Shown: piece after piece, positions 13,301 to 28,300 of the stretch
How the letters are laid out: each line of letters starts with the position of its first letter
Position numbering within the stretch: position 1 is the stretch's first letter
Assembly: GCA_013396655.1 (NCBI GenBank)
Contig: WBMV01008435.1
Coordinates: forward strand, 496,001-560,000
Length of the DNA stretch: 64,000 nt
Direction of reading: 5' to 3'
DNA from: Campylorhamphus procurvoides
Taxonomy: Eukaryota > Chordata > Aves > Passeriformes > Dendrocolaptidae
Notes under the pieces: model-generated
The model's database searches: none
What the model saw: only the letters and a program-made list of their open reading frames with translations
What the model was told of the DNA's origin: nothing
Position numbers and translations under genes: made by a program

Positions 13301-16300
13301 CCTGCTTCTGTGTCCCATGGCTGCAGAGCAACTCATCGACTAGTAGGAGTTGAAAATGCAGGAGTGAATTATCAATTCCCAAAGTTCTTAGTAATGCCTT
13401 GTCCCCAAGAGGTGAGTGTCACATTCCCCATCATATGGAGGGGCTGTGTGTCCAGAGCACAGGGCCATGATCTTGGCAGATGCAGGGATGTGGCAGCTGT
13501 GGTTGATCACAGGCATGAACTGGGTATGAGGTGCGACTAAGGTTTGTTACTCCTGGGACAAACCCCTGGAGGTTCAAGGCTCTGCTCCTCTGCTGCTGAC
13601 TGGTGCCACAGCTGCTGTCCTGCTGACCCATGTGCCAAGTACAGGCAGTCTGTGGATCCCAGCCTACAGACCAAGACCTACAAGAGGACATACAGGATCC
13701 ATCCTAGGGAACAGCCATGAATTCTGAATTCGGTGTAAGTTGTGGCAGGAGAGTAAGAGATGGGTGACAATTGCAGGAGCCTTAACTGGGCTGACAAAGG
13801 TAAATGCAAATGTAGCAGAATCCAGTGCCAGCAAGAAAATTAGAGGCAACCAGATGATGATTGACTCTGGCTATTAATAGGATAGATCTGCTTATTTGAA
13901 ATATTCATCTCTGTAAATTTTTTGGGGCTTGCTCTGTAAGGCAAAACATAGGTGAGCCTAGATTTCAGGCTACTTTGTTAAATGTAGAATCATAACTTTG
14001 CAACATAGATATATTAAGCATGTTTAATCATGATGTCACGAAAAATTACACAACCAAGGTGTTAAATGTATGAAATATTATGACAATTTTTGCTTCCCTC
14101 TATAACTCTGTGATGTTGAAATTCAGTTGAATTTCTGTTATGTTTCTTGATTATTATAAGAATAGAATTTTTATACAAGTGTATTGCATAAGTACTTCTT
14201 TTAGTAGTAAACAATCTATTTCTTTAATTACTTTCTAGAGAAGATGGGTCATATAATAATGGCATACTTTAGGGAAGAAAAGGACTTTACAGAATGAGAC
14301 AAAGGCTTAATTTTGTGGTTTCTTCATATGAGGAGTGAGTAAAGACTATAGCTCAGTAAAGTGTTGAGGCTACATAAACAGTAAGATTAATGGTGTCAAC
14401 AGGTTATGTGGTTTTTTTAACTGTGATGGATTTTTGGGTTTGATTATAATTAATACAAAATGCTCTGGTTTCATTTCGGGATGGAGAGAAATATCTGATT
14501 CAAGGTTTCCTAGTCAGTATCATCATGTAAATCCCACACAACTGCAACTTAAGAAAGCAATTTTGGTGAAATAAATTACATACCTTTGTCAAAATCAATT
14601 TCTCGTATTATCTTTTCTTCTCTACTGAGGTTCACTGTGAACTGGTTCATATTTTCATACCCATCCTCTATTTTTTCCATTTGAAATCCTTTAGAAGCTT
14701 CAGTAATTCTAAAACAGAGATTGGTTATTGGTATTTCGATTTACAGCTAAATTTATAATTTGTAATTGATTATAAAGAACAAGACTCTAAAGTTTAAATA
14801 CTTACTTTTGTAGCAACGTTTTGGCATTCTGTGAAAACAAAAAGGAAATAAGTGACTTCTTCAATGGTTCCACTTTTTTAGAAATGTTATGCATTTAGAT
14901 CTAATTCTTACCCTGGCTGCTTCTAAACATGATAATATGGATCTAATAAATGACAGCTATGACATCTATGAATCAAATCAGATTGGGATGGTAGTTAGTA
15001 CACAGCTGAGTAAACATTTTAGTTCAAGGAAGACTTTTTAATTAAAACCTGAACATGGTGAGAAATATGTAGAATTGTTAAAAAGAAACAAAATGGAAAT
15101 ATTTTCCCTCTTTTTTTGCTGTGTTTGTGGTAGAAGGCAACCATTCTACTACCATCTTTAGTCACAGTAGCTGTATCTTTGACTATGCATAAGGGCATGG
15201 CTTCTGGAGAGACAAAATTCTATTTGTCTTAAAAGAATAATGTTCTCTTATAAGGGAATTCTTTGATCAAAATAAGTGGAGGTTGGGAGGAAGTTTGGGG
15301 TTTGGGTTTTTAACTTCTTTGTTTGTTTGAAGGTTTTGTTTTGTAGAAAACACTCTTCCAGACTAATACAGGGGAATTGTAAACTTGCAAGACAAAAATC
15401 CTACATCAATGAATTCAGTGGACAGGCTGCTAATGGTTTCCTACTCACTGCTCCTAAGTTTATACTAAGAAACCAGAAGGAAAAAAATAAGTAAAAGCAT
15501 AAAAATGTGACTTAGAACAAAATATTTAATTCTTGAAATGTTAATCACTTTGTCAATATGCAAATGAAACCTATAATTCACAGTAATTCATGCACAGATG
15601 AACATATTGTCCCAGCATGATATTGGTGGGAAAATAAAGATTTGTTGGAAAATGCTTAAATTCCTGTTTCTCCTTTGAGGACCAGAAATTTATGTACAGG
15701 ATAGCATATTTGGGTGCAAATAGCAAATACTTATGTTCTAGATCTGGATACTTTTCACAAGAAGACTAGTCATTTATCTGAGCTGATTTATATGGTTAAA
15801 AAATGAATTTGTATAAATGTTCACTTAAAGATAAACAAATTCTGAATGGGCCTAAAATTGAGAAATGCTTAAATAGTGTATCAATAAAACCATCATTCTT
15901 TTTTGTATTTCTTTTTATAGACTTTATACCTGCAGAAACACGGCCATTTCTGGTTCTTCCATGAACTGGATTCCTGATTCAACTAGTTTTGACACAGCTT
16001 CCAAATGATCTGCATATTTCTTCATCAGGGAGCGAACATGTTCCAGTTTCTCCTCTTGGGTTCTAGTGATTATTTGTGTCATCTCATTTTTTCTTTCTTC
16101 CAGGACAGAATAGAGATAATCAAATTTTTCACACAACTGCTCTTTCTGTCTTCTGCAGCATTCCTGTGAATCATTTGGTTTATGTTAAACATGTTATGTT
16201 CTTAAAAGAGTTTCTATTTTTACACTTACTTGGAAGCATTTTCATCAAAGAAATTTCTCTTTCTGAACAGTGCAAAGGATTCTGAATGACCCCAGAGACT

Positions 16301-19300
16301 TTTATAATGTTCAAAGTCCAAGCTATTGGAAAAAAAGTTTTAAAACTGTTCTCAAACTCTGAATTTCAAGCCACTGAAAGCCCCCAAACAGGTTATTGTA
16401 TAACTCATCAGTCTACTAAAAAATGTAAAAGGTATTTATGATGTCTGTAGTGATACATCAAAGTCTGCAAAAAGAAGCAAGAGCTCCCACTGTATTAACA
16501 GCAGGTTCATTTGCGTGAACAGAATGGTTTAAAAGGAGCGGTCATCCCAAATCAGCTCTGGAGAATTTCCTTTTTCTACCAGAGTACCTGGAACAATCCT
16601 GGCTGGGCTTGATTTTCACATACACCTTCTTAGACTCTATTTAGACAATAGGTGTCCATTATATTCCATTTACTGTGCCCTGAATGAGGTAGAGGTTCTG
16701 CGAAGAAAATGGTTTGTGACAGAAGCACAAAGAAAAGAAAGAGAAATCAGTTTCCAACCCTAAGTTCAGGCACCAATTTTCACATCATTTTTTGAGACAC
16801 TTTTATTGTCCTTCCAACCAGACAACAGCATATTTCACTGAGTAAGGAGGATGGGTTTGATGACGGCTGCATTGAGCGCTCTCTAAAAAGAACAAACTGC
16901 ACTTGTAAGGGAGGATTTATGGGGAGGAAATGGGAGACAGGTTATGTATAATGTCTGAGGTCTACCAAAAAGAAGTACTTGAGTCATCTGTGTGCCGGAG
17001 GGCATAACCTTATTGTGGTTACACCTGGTTGTGAATGGTGGTGATTATTTAAATCTCTTTACTAGGAACTGAGGCTGAATCAATTCCTCATTTTTGTCGC
17101 TTGAGGCATAATGCTGAGATTCTGGCAGCACAGGATTATTAACAGTCCCACAGTACTTTTGAAAGGGATAAGACTGATTATTCATAGCACTTGGTCAGAG
17201 AGAATCCCACTTTCTCCTTGACTTTCAGTCAGAGCTCATTCCTACAAGTGGTGACAGTCTGTTCTGTATTGTTCAAAGGAGAAAGAAAATTCAAAGACAT
17301 ACATTTGGCCAAAAATGACTGTCTGCATTGTTGGGGGTGTGTGTGGGGGGGGAGGGTGGAAATGGGGAAGTTAATACACATCTTGTTGCATTGACCCAAG
17401 TATCCGCCTCTGCTACCCAGTGAGGAAGGCTAAGTGAAACAGGCATTCCTAATTTGAAACTCCTAGAAGGGGGTGCAGGCTTGTCCTGCCCTTCTGAAGG
17501 TCCTGGCACCTCCCAGAAATTTCTGATTAGTGCAGTTATGAAGTGGGGTTAAGGAAGTTTTCAAACAAAGTGAGTCCTTGTTCCTGGGTGTCATTCTATT
17601 GTTCTCACCTCAAACAATTTTCTTCTCTTCTTTCACTCTTTCCTAGCTTTCTCCTAGTGAAATGTCATTCAGATCACTTGTAAAACAATCTTGATTTCAA
17701 GACAGGTGTGTGCTATCTTTGTCATTTGACACAGGACAAGTGTTAGGGGAAGAAGAGCAAGCAAGTGATAGCAGGGAGCCCTGAGAGATCCTTCCCTATT
17801 TCTAAGCTTTAATATAAAATAATTCCTGCCAGTAGATATTACAGAGTTGTGAATCTCAAGAGTGAGAGTGCAAAACAGGTTAACTGCAAATGCTGAAATA
17901 TTTCTGAAATATTCTCTTTTTGCATAAAATGTTCACATACAAAGTCTCTGCCTGATGGAATTACCCTAATCAGATTCTGTGTAATCAAAAAGGTTAACAA
18001 ATACATGACTTTCCATTTTAACAATTTCCAGCCTTTTTGGTTTTCTTAAAGCACAGCTTCAGCAAAAAGAAAGTAGTCCTTGCCACTGAGCATGAGACTC
18101 ACTGCTTGTTCCAAAGGATCTGTGTTGACTGGACTATGCTATTAGCATTTGAAAGAAACAGTGTAATTTTTCCTTCATTATTTGACTCATATTATTTACA
18201 GGGCTAAACACTACGTAATTATTTATTACAGTTTTCCAGTATTTAGCATTTTATATTCCTTTCTCAATTTTCAGTAAAATATGTGGATTTAGTCTACCTT
18301 TCAATTAGTTAAAAGCTATACAAGTATTGATTAAATTTATTGTTATTTTTCTGGGTTTTTTTAGTTTTGAATAGGAGCAATAGTTAAATATTGAACTGTA
18401 GGGTATTATTTACTCCATCTAAAAGGAAAATGATTGTGTATTTTCTACTAAAGCAGGTATTTATTGTTCTCTGCCAGGTGTTAAGCAGAGAGAAGAAACA
18501 ATCCTGAATTGTAAATGTTATTTCCATGTGTGAACATTTCTCAGTTACAGCTGTTGCTTTTCATCTTCAAGGACAAACTGAAGTAAATTCAGACAAAGTT
18601 CTTATATGGTAGGAAATGTGGTTTGCTTGAAGTTTAACATGGAAGCGCCAAGGTAAACTCAGATCTATTTTCTGCGATCTTTGACTTTAAAGGTAAAAAA
18701 CCTGCTAAAACATCTGAAGGTAAAATGGCTGCACTTTCTTTGGGTTTTGACTTTAAAGGTTAGACTTTAAACTGAGTGGATGACTCTGAGAAAGCTAGTT
18801 TTAGACACTGCTTTGTTTCTTAAGGTATTTTTAGCACAATGTTTTCTCCAGACTTCTGACTAGATGTTTGAAACTTTGTTTCTGGTTCAGCTAGTTCAGC
18901 TTAAATGAGTGTAAGCTTTTGCTTTTGTATTATTCAAATTTCTGCAGTTACCCTATTTGAAAGGCTTGGTTTTGTCTGCAAAGTCCTGATAGAAGCCAAT
19001 TTCATCCTTGCGATGTGAAGGCTTTTTGACTACAAAGTTTTGACTGCCACTGATGTGCTCTCTCGTTTACTAGGGCTAATGTTTTACGTTCTTTGAACCA
19101 AACTTGGACAATTTTTGTTCTTCCTTGCTCCAAGGAAATAGGAGCATTGGGGAACTGCATACATAGACTGTGTAATCAATTTTTCTTACCAGTTAGAATC
19201 TATACATCTTGGATTAACTTCCTTTTCTCTACTGTTTCTCTTTTCTGCTCCAGCTCTGAAGGGTCAATATAATTCTAATTGGGCTGAGAGGGATGCAATA

Positions 19301-22300
19301 CTTTCACTAGATGCTTCATCAAACTCTGATCACAAAATCAATTCATACAAGCTCCTTTCAGCCTATTGTTCTGTGTTGCTCAAATTGGTCAAAGTTGATA
19401 TTTATATTTGCTTTGCTGATGCAAAGCTCTCAGAGGAAATGAAAGCCTCTTCTGCTATTGAATGACACAAAACTGAGTCCAGATCTTTCAGCGTGACACC
19501 TTTACTAGAAAATTCAGTGAGAACCAAGCCTCTTCCCTCCCATGAACAATAAAACAGGACTCCCTAAAGGACAATGTAAGTATATTAAGATACTACTTCT
19601 GCCCAGAAGGCAAAGCAGCCAAATACAGAGCTCGGACATACCCGTGAGCCATGCTGTGCCAATTCTGTGACATAGACTAAGGCTCTCTTCACAGAACCAC
19701 TTAGGCTTCAGACTAATACTGGTCTTTTACAGCTCTAGAACCTAATATTAGATGTTAAATGAGCTGGGAGTTGAGGGGATTTTACTGGATCTGCTTTTAA
19801 ATTCAGTGACATCCTATTACACTAAGAATATTGAGTAAGACGTGTTGATATCAATTATCCTTACTCTTTATCCTCCACCACATGGCCAAGGTCAGAGGTG
19901 CCAAGCAGGATCTATCCTTTGGTTGAGGCAATACATCTTGATAATGTACAAAGCCACAAGTAATGGTTAAGTGAAATGGTATGGGAATGTATTTGGATCA
20001 AGCGAGGTCTGTTAGAGAATCATCACTACCAGAAGTTTAAAAGATGGGACTTCACACTGAAATAGCAGCTTTTAAAGAGGTGGTACCTACCTCAACTGTC
20101 TTGCAGGTCTCCTCCAGCTGTGTGACTATCCCTTGCACTCTGTCATTGCTCCCCACCAGAACTGCAATGCCATCACTCAGCTCAGACTAGACAGCAGGGG
20201 GAGAGTAAGCAGAAGGGTATTAGATACTGTCCCACTTCAGGGTGGCACATCTAACAGTGGGGAGCAGGAGACACATAGGCCGTACGGGGGTATTAGCTTG
20301 TCTTTCCACCAGAACTGAGGAAAATTGAAACTCTAGGTGTCCAGAAGATACCTGCCAGTACTTTGACATTCGTTTCCTTTCCCAATACACTATGAAAACA
20401 TTGACATTTAGGAACTTTTAGTGGAGAAGAAACTGTGGCTTTGAAACTTTTAATGGAGAAGAAACTGGAGAGGAGGAAGCACTTTTTTCTAGGAAAATCT
20501 AGATACTTTTGTCTAAAGACCTGTTTCAACAGACCCAAAATATTTAATTTGAATTTGTTGAGAGAAAAGACTTTGTCTCTGGGGAATTGTTTTTTTTTAG
20601 TGTCTGGGTTTAGTCACACTATTGTGGTATTTCCTTGAGGACTTTAGCCTTTGGCCTTGGAGAGGAGAAGAGGTGGCCCACGGACATGGAGGGACCAAGG
20701 TGTTACTGAGTCCCTGACATGTGGGCAGTGGGTTTGGGGCTTTGGTGAGAGGGGAAGGGAGAAAAGGAGGAGAAGGTGGAGGCTGAGGCAATGGCACAAG
20801 GGAAATGAGTGGAGAAAAGAAATGACCTGAGTGTGGGGATGGAGGGGACTGTGAGGTATCCTTAGGAGGGACAGAGACACCTAGAGTCCCTAGGGAACTT
20901 GGGGAAGATGCTGGATAGGGCAAGGGGCCCTTGGCACATCACTGTAGTAACAGAGACGACCACATATGTGGCCTCCACAGCTTCGTAAAGGATCCTTTGA
21001 AGCACACATCCTGCAGCCTCCAACCTACACCTCCCTTCTTGGGCATGACAGCCCCTTTTCACAGGCACTCTGGAAAGGAAACTGCAGCTTGTAAATCTCT
21101 ATGCAAAAGGAGTGACTGGGGGCATGGATTCAGTCCAAGAAACTTCTCCTCCTGCTCCCACCTTTTTTGATTGAAAAGGATGTTTGTAACTACTTTCCTA
21201 AAGTGACTTCTCATTTGTAGTTTCCACACACACTCATCTGCGTGACAAAGTTGGAGGCTGGGATTGCAAACTTGGCCTGTCTGATTGCTTGCCCCACTGG
21301 GGGCCTCCAGAAAAATGAGCTGTTTATCTCAGGAGGATAACCCAGTGAGTCAGGTTTTAAATTAATACTGTATTAAAAATAAACAAGTCTTTTAGTGGTG
21401 ACAGCAAGGGCAGAGGATATTAGGTACATCCTGTGCTGCCAACTATTGAATATTCCTGCATTCACTTGCAGGAAGAGGTTTTTCACTTAACTTTTCTTAT
21501 AAATGGGATGCTTAAATGTTAAAGTGCCTGATAGAAAACTACTTGATTTGAAATGGCCTGTTCCCTTTTCAGTTCATGTGTTGGAAATCCCATTTGTTTG
21601 TCTGATCTAAAAGCACTGAAAAAAAGGTGTTAGAAACATCAAAAGGGAGATCCTCAGCTTCTCATCAAATTGCTCTCTAAAATGTTTGCTCATTACAACA
21701 AAATTTGTAACAATGTAATATCTTTCTGCGTAATCTCTCATAAATTTATTTTCATGTATTTCTAACTGGTTCCTATGGATTTATAAGAGCCTTTCACTCA
21801 CACACAGGATCCCAAATGCACCCCCAGATGTTTTTGGAAACTTGTAGGAATCCCATGGGAAAACTCTCATGTGGATGGTCCTGTCAGCTTCTGGGAGGAC
21901 TATGAGACACACAAAGATATTTACCTTCTGCTGTTGGTAAACATTTGTGAGAGGAGCAACTTGACAGTCTTTGTGGGCACCAAAGACTTTGCACAAGGAG
22001 CAGGTGGGCATTTCACAGTTCAGACAATAGATATTAATTCTCTCATCTTCATGCTCTTCACACATTGGCTGGTCACACTTCCTTTCAGGTCTGCAAAGAA
22101 AACAAGATTAAAACAAACTTGGTGCTTATGAGTTTCTGATGACAACATTTATAGTATTAGCATGAAATGTGGTACAGCCAAAGAGCAGCATCCAAGTTTG
22201 ACTTGAGCACGAGCATAGACTTAAACCTGTTCCATGAGATGATGAATAGACAGTGGTACAGCTTAATGTCCTGACCCCACGGGAGACATGATGACAATTT

Positions 22301-25300
22301 AGCAACATGACTTCATGTAGGGATTCCCATATGAACGAGGAATGAGACTCAGAGTGTGACAAAACCCTTACTCATATTTAAAAATTTAAATAACCTCACT
22401 AAGCCTTATCTCAGACTACTCATGTATTTTAATTAGCATGTTATCTAACACCTGTCTGAAATGTGAAACATATGTAATTTCTTTCTGGTTCATCATGCAA
22501 AATGTTGGGCACTTGGCCTTAATGCAGGAGAGCTTTTATGAAGGGGGCTCATTTGAAGCAAGAGTTGTAGACACTGATGAACCTTTAGGCCCTTAGCTCT
22601 GTATCTCTGCTAATGAGCTTTGTGAGGCGCTGGTCAGGATTGTCAGTATCAGTCAGGACTGGGTCCTTATAGCCTTTAACATAGGCCAGCAGCCAAAATA
22701 AGGTGTCGGTGTCAGAGACCAGATTTATACCCCACTAACTGATGGGTCGATTTATCTGTGAGTGTGTGTGTAGGGGCAGGGCTGGGCTGTGCCTGCAGGC
22801 TCATGGTGGGACCTGCCCAGAGCACAGGGGCTGCAGCCACGTGGCCACAGGAGCCAGTCAAGGACAGCCTGCATGGTGACCACCCCACCATGCCCCCTGG
22901 AGCCCCTGATCCAGCTTGGATTGGCAGGGACAGTGAGAGCAGGGCCCCTCACCCTGGCCTGGGACCTCACAGTGGCTGGGGGGTCAGAGGGGGTTTGGTC
23001 ACAGGGACCAGAGCAGATAAAGTGGGAGCACGAGGTCTCCATTGCAGGCCCTAGTCTGTTCTCCTCTAAGCCATCAACATGTGACCTTCTATGTGGTAGC
23101 TATGTTCTCTCTGCCCTCTTTTCCTCTCTTTATTCTTTCTTCCCTTAATCTCTCTTTGCTTAGTCTTTTCTTCCTCTTGTGGGTAACTTAAACACTTATT
23201 TTCTGAATTGGTATGGAGTTTGTGTTTTTGGGTGTAACAAAAGTTCCTTACTATAGCAAATGTTTGTTAGTCCTGGTAATCTGCTGTAATGCTTTTATGA
23301 AGCTGCATGTTTATCCCTGTAAAACGCTTTTTGCCAAAACACCTGTTTTCTCACCAAATTAAAAGACATCTCATAGAAAATAATGTGTGGTTTTTCTCCA
23401 GATGTAAATTCAAGGTACCAAAGAACCAATGGCTTTACAAGTGTTCATGGGAGCTAAATCTCTTGAAGCCTAAAATTCAAATGTAATACCAGGTAAAACT
23501 AAGGCCATGGGGACAGGAGTGTAACAGTCACCCAAATTAAGTTTGTGGCACATGTTTAGCTTATACAGTGTCAAAATATGTAAACTGAAATCAAACGCAA
23601 TATACCAGAATAAAACAAGATGAACACTTCTTAAGGAAGCCTGTATTATTTGAGTCAGATTTCCAGCACTCATTAGCATAAGGCACTTTGTCAAATCCAG
23701 CATCATTTCAATGCTAATCAAAAAAGGTGTGTCCCCCCCATAAAAAGTGCCTTACATTGTTTGCAGACGATTGCAAACAGTCCCTAAAATATTCACATTA
23801 TAGTGCACCAGTGGGAGGGCCCACGTGTGAGGACAATATAATGAATTTCAAAGTGATTAATTAGGCCTGAAATAGTGGCTCTTCCTGCAAATATTTACAA
23901 GACCAGAGCCAGACACTACTAGAATTTTATTGGACACTGGAGTTGTGCCAGTTGCATGAAGACACGTTGCACAGAGCAAAAAGGTGACAGTGTCAAGCAA
24001 GTTCAGCCAGAAGCAGTCAACCTTCAAAGATGCCGCAAAGAGCTTGAAGAAACCTGGCAGAACTCCCTGAACTAGTGGAGCCCTGAAGACAGTGTCAGAA
24101 GACTAGAAATAAACAGATTTACAGTCTCCTTCCTATGCTGTGCAAGAGGAAAGGATTTTTGCACCACATTCTTCACTGACTTCAGAGGGGATCGTCTAGG
24201 TCTGTGTTGGTGTACCAAAGGCCAAAACACAACTTTGAGGTTTAAAATGGACACAGATTCTGAAAGAGAATATTAAAAAGCAGTTGATGGGAAAATAACT
24301 GCATGGCTTTAGTAAGAGAAAGGGTTCACCACAGCTGTGCTTGTGACCAAACTGGTTCCTGAAATGTCCTGATAGCTTTGTGGTCTCATTCTTGGACTCT
24401 GGTCTTTGAGATCCTAAGTCTGTGTTTGACTGCTACAGGCTTATTCTTTCCCATTAAAATTGGGTTTGGACTTTAATGTGCAGAGTGGTGTGTGTATTTT
24501 GTCGAGAGGATTCTCAGGTAAGTAATTGCTGTTAGGGCCACACCTAGAATGCTGATTGTGTCCAGTTCCAGATTCCCCAGTACATGAGAGACATTGATGT
24601 AGTGGAGTGAGTCCAGCAAGGGGCCAGGAAGATGATTAAGGGTCTACAGCAGCTCTCCTGTGGGGAAAGGCTGACAGCTGAAACTTTCAACCTGGATAAG
24701 AGAAGATTAAGGGGAATCTTAGCAATGACTTTGATCTTATCAATACCTTTGGGTATCTAAATACATGAATGGAAAGAGTAAGGAGGATGAAGTCAAGCTC
24801 TTTTTGATGGTGACAAATGCCAGGACCAGAGGCAATGGGCACAAACCGAAACACAAACTGAAACTGTTCCCTCTCAACATCAGGAAACACTTTTACTGTG
24901 AGAGTGACTGAGCACTGACACAGGTTGCCCAGGGAGATTGTGGAGTTTCCATCCTTGGAGATACTCATGAACCATCTGGACATGGTCCTTCGCAACCAGC
25001 TCTAGGTGGTCCTGCTTGAGCAGGGGGTGTTTGGACCAGATGACCTCCAGAGGGGGGCCCCTTCCAATCTCAGCCATTCTGTGACTCTGTGATTTGGTGA
25101 AGAAATGCAAAATTGCTGCGCACATAAAGAAGCACACTTTGATTAAGAATATAGTAAGACCTTAGGAAAACTGTTTAGTTAGGAGGCATGTTTTCCTGAG
25201 GATTTTTTCAAATCCAAAAAATCCCTACCAAAATCCCGAATCCAACATTGACAGTGTTTTTACTGAGTATCCTAAGATAGCTGTAGCCCTTCCTGTACCA

Positions 25301-28300
25301 TCATACCACCTCCAGTGTCTGCACCTGGTCAGAGGATCGAGAGAAACTGCATGATTGTCTGAGGCACATTATGTGAAGTCATTAGTTACTAAACTCTGCT
25401 TGCCTCAGTATCAATCTTGGGCATACTGCACTAACGACTCGTCTCTATCTGACTTCATACTGCTTACTATGGCCCTTTGAGTCTGTTAGTAAAGCCAGTT
25501 TCCACTGACTAGTTCACTTTCCACCATACACTCTAGACCTTATTTCAACAGTTTGTCAATAAACATGTCACAGGAGACAGTGTCTAAAGTCTAGATAAAC
25601 AACATCCCCTCGTGAAAGGAGTTAGTCCTCTCACTATAAAAGGCTATCAGGTTGGTCAGGCTGATTTCCCCTTCATAAATTCATGCTGACTGTTTCTAAT
25701 CACCTTCTTGTCTAGTATATATTTGAAAAGGATTTCCAGGAGGATTTGCTTGAAATAGTTTCTAAGGAGCAGTGTGAAGGTGACCAGCCTGTAGTTCCCC
25801 AGATTCTAGTCCTTGCACTCCTTGAATATTGGAGGAACATTTGTTCTCTTCCAGTCCTGTCCAGCCCACAGGAAACTATCCCACAATTACCACAGCCTCT
25901 CAAAGATTATTGAGAGTGACCATGAAAGAACACTAGTCAGCTCTCTCACTACGTATGGATGCCTCCCATGAGGACATCCATTTTTTTTAATATTTCCTAA
26001 CCTGATCCCCCTTCACCAAAGATAAATCTTCCTTGCTATAAACTTTCCCACTGGTCTCAGCATCTTTGGATTTCTGAAGACTGAACCTAGTAGCAAAGTC
26101 TGAGGTGAAGGTTGCATTGAGCACCTTGGCATTTCCTATTTCCTTTATTACATGCACCCTTCCTCCATGTAGCAGTGAACTCATTCTCCCTATTCTTCCT
26201 TTGGCTGCTGATGTACCTGTCAAAGCTCTCATTAGCCTTCACGTCCCTTGTTTGGTTCAGTTCCAGGTAGGCTTTGGATTTTTTAACTTCCTCTATTCAT
26301 GCTTGGACATGCTTTGTCTCAAAATCTTCCTGAATCACCTCACCATCTTATTTTTGCTTTGTTATTAATTTTTTAAATTGTTTTATTTTTATCAGGAGCT
26401 CCCTGTTAATCAATGCAGATGTCCTGTCACCATTGCCTGAGTATGTGGGGATAGACATTTTTGACCTTGGAGGAGGTGTTCTTGAAAATCAACGACAATG
26501 ATGGACTCTCTCAAAGGCAATGAAAAGCCTATTAGTACCCAGGGTATAAATGGAACATGAAAAATGAGAAGACTATAGAAGTTCATATGGACATAAGGAT
26601 TCCTGTACCTCTGTTACAGTACTATCATGAGTGTCTGGCCCAAGAAAACTACTGGTACAGGTGAGTTTGGGGTTTTGTGCCTGTGGAGAACTGGAGAAGA
26701 TCCAGGTGAGCTCACTCCTCATCTCTTTCTCTGCACAGCCTGCGGGGCTCCTTTTGTAGCTCCCTTGCTCGGTGACCTGTGGTCAGGGAGCTCAGTTCCC
26801 TGGTCCAGCCTATCTGAGATCCCCAGACACCCCTGCAGCCTGTCCTGGAGAAACAAATGCTCCCTAGGGAGTTAGACTAAGACCTTGGGTGTGTCAAGGC
26901 AGCTGCTTCTGGCAGTTCAGGCTACCCAGCCCTGCAGCAGGTCACCACCACCATCACAGAGCCCAAGCAGGCTGCCCTCAGGACAGCACCTGCTCCCCAC
27001 TGCACACACTGGGGCTGTAGGGACTGCCTGTACCTTGGGCTCTCTCTGGTAGGTGCAAGGTAGAAAGAGTGCTTGACCCTCCCTGATCAGGATTCAGCTG
27101 GTAACAAAGCCCCAGGCACATTTTCATCTATAACAGCCAGCCGAGCTCATTATAGGCTGCTAGATCTTACAAAAAGTCACAGCATCCTGTTGCTATCCTT
27201 TCCTGGTGGCAGCAGGCACCTTGATATTCCTCAGATAGTTCAGGGTATTTGTGGCCTACAGATTTTCAAAAATTGGTTTAATTTTTAGCCAACTCCATTT
27301 CCACTGGGTTCAGTCCTTTACTGTTCTTTAAAGCTTTGTAGGAGCCACCCCCTGCTTGAAGATTTCTTTCCTTTGTTGCTAATACATTCTAAATTGGGTG
27401 ACAGGCTATGCTGCCATCAGCTGGAATTGGATGAGCAATGGGATAAAAGACTATATGATGTGCTATTTAGCAATAGGAGGGGCTGCATGTGATGGCTCAG
27501 GCAGACAGACCCTCCCAACCCCATAACCCAGTGCCTGCCCCAGCTTTTATTTTAAAAAAACTTAATTCCTTAATTCAAATAGAAATTCCAATTGCAAAAA
27601 AAAAAAAAAGCAATCAAAGAAACATAGAAACACCTAAACCCAAAAACTTTTAAAATAAGCTATTTTTGTGTAAGTGGGAGAAATGGCTTTTTAGATGAAT
27701 TCCCCTCACTCTCCTAAGTTCATGCAAAATGCAGCTAGGTGATGGCATCATTCTGAGACTTGTAGTTGTAGTGGATTATACCCACAGGAGGACTCAGGGG
27801 AAGAGGCTCCTGTCTGTAGATCACAGGTGTTCCCAGTTTGAAGGGTTGTCTTCGGAAGAAACAAGGAGGCAAAGATCACATCTCATCCTTCCTCCTATGT
27901 ACCACTGCCAGACCCCAACTATCTGTATGGAAGAGACTGGCACAAAAGAGTGAAGTGGAAAAGACTTGATTTCCCTTGACTTTTTGGGTCCAATGGGACA
28001 GCACAGGGTAAAGCAATGGCAGATCTTGCTCAGGCTCAGGGGAGCCCGAGGAATGTTAGGCAGAGGGAGATAAGCAGCTGAGGCCCACAATGGGCCAAAT
28101 AGTTTAGATAATGCTGCTATGCACTGCTGCTGCTGTGTAACCCTGACAACACCTTTCATTCTAAGGACATACATGAAGGTTAGTTAAGCACCTTAACAGA
28201 TTAAGTAAATGAATCATTTCGACAAATATATAAGCAAATATGTGTTTATATATTTTTTATTCTCCCCTTTTATTCATCATGTGTTTTACTTCTGTGAAAT

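Noticed and set aside
20597..20923. 108-codon Pro/Ser-rich frame on the minus strand in TRIM55 intron 3
   Set aside because: It comes from a purine/pyrimidine-biased stretch without splice sites in a fitting phase or any known motif.
22752..23148. Frames of 96-119 codons on both strands in TRIM55 intron 2
   Set aside because: The open frames are explained by local GC richness. No family resemblance is visible and the frames on the two strands exclude each other.
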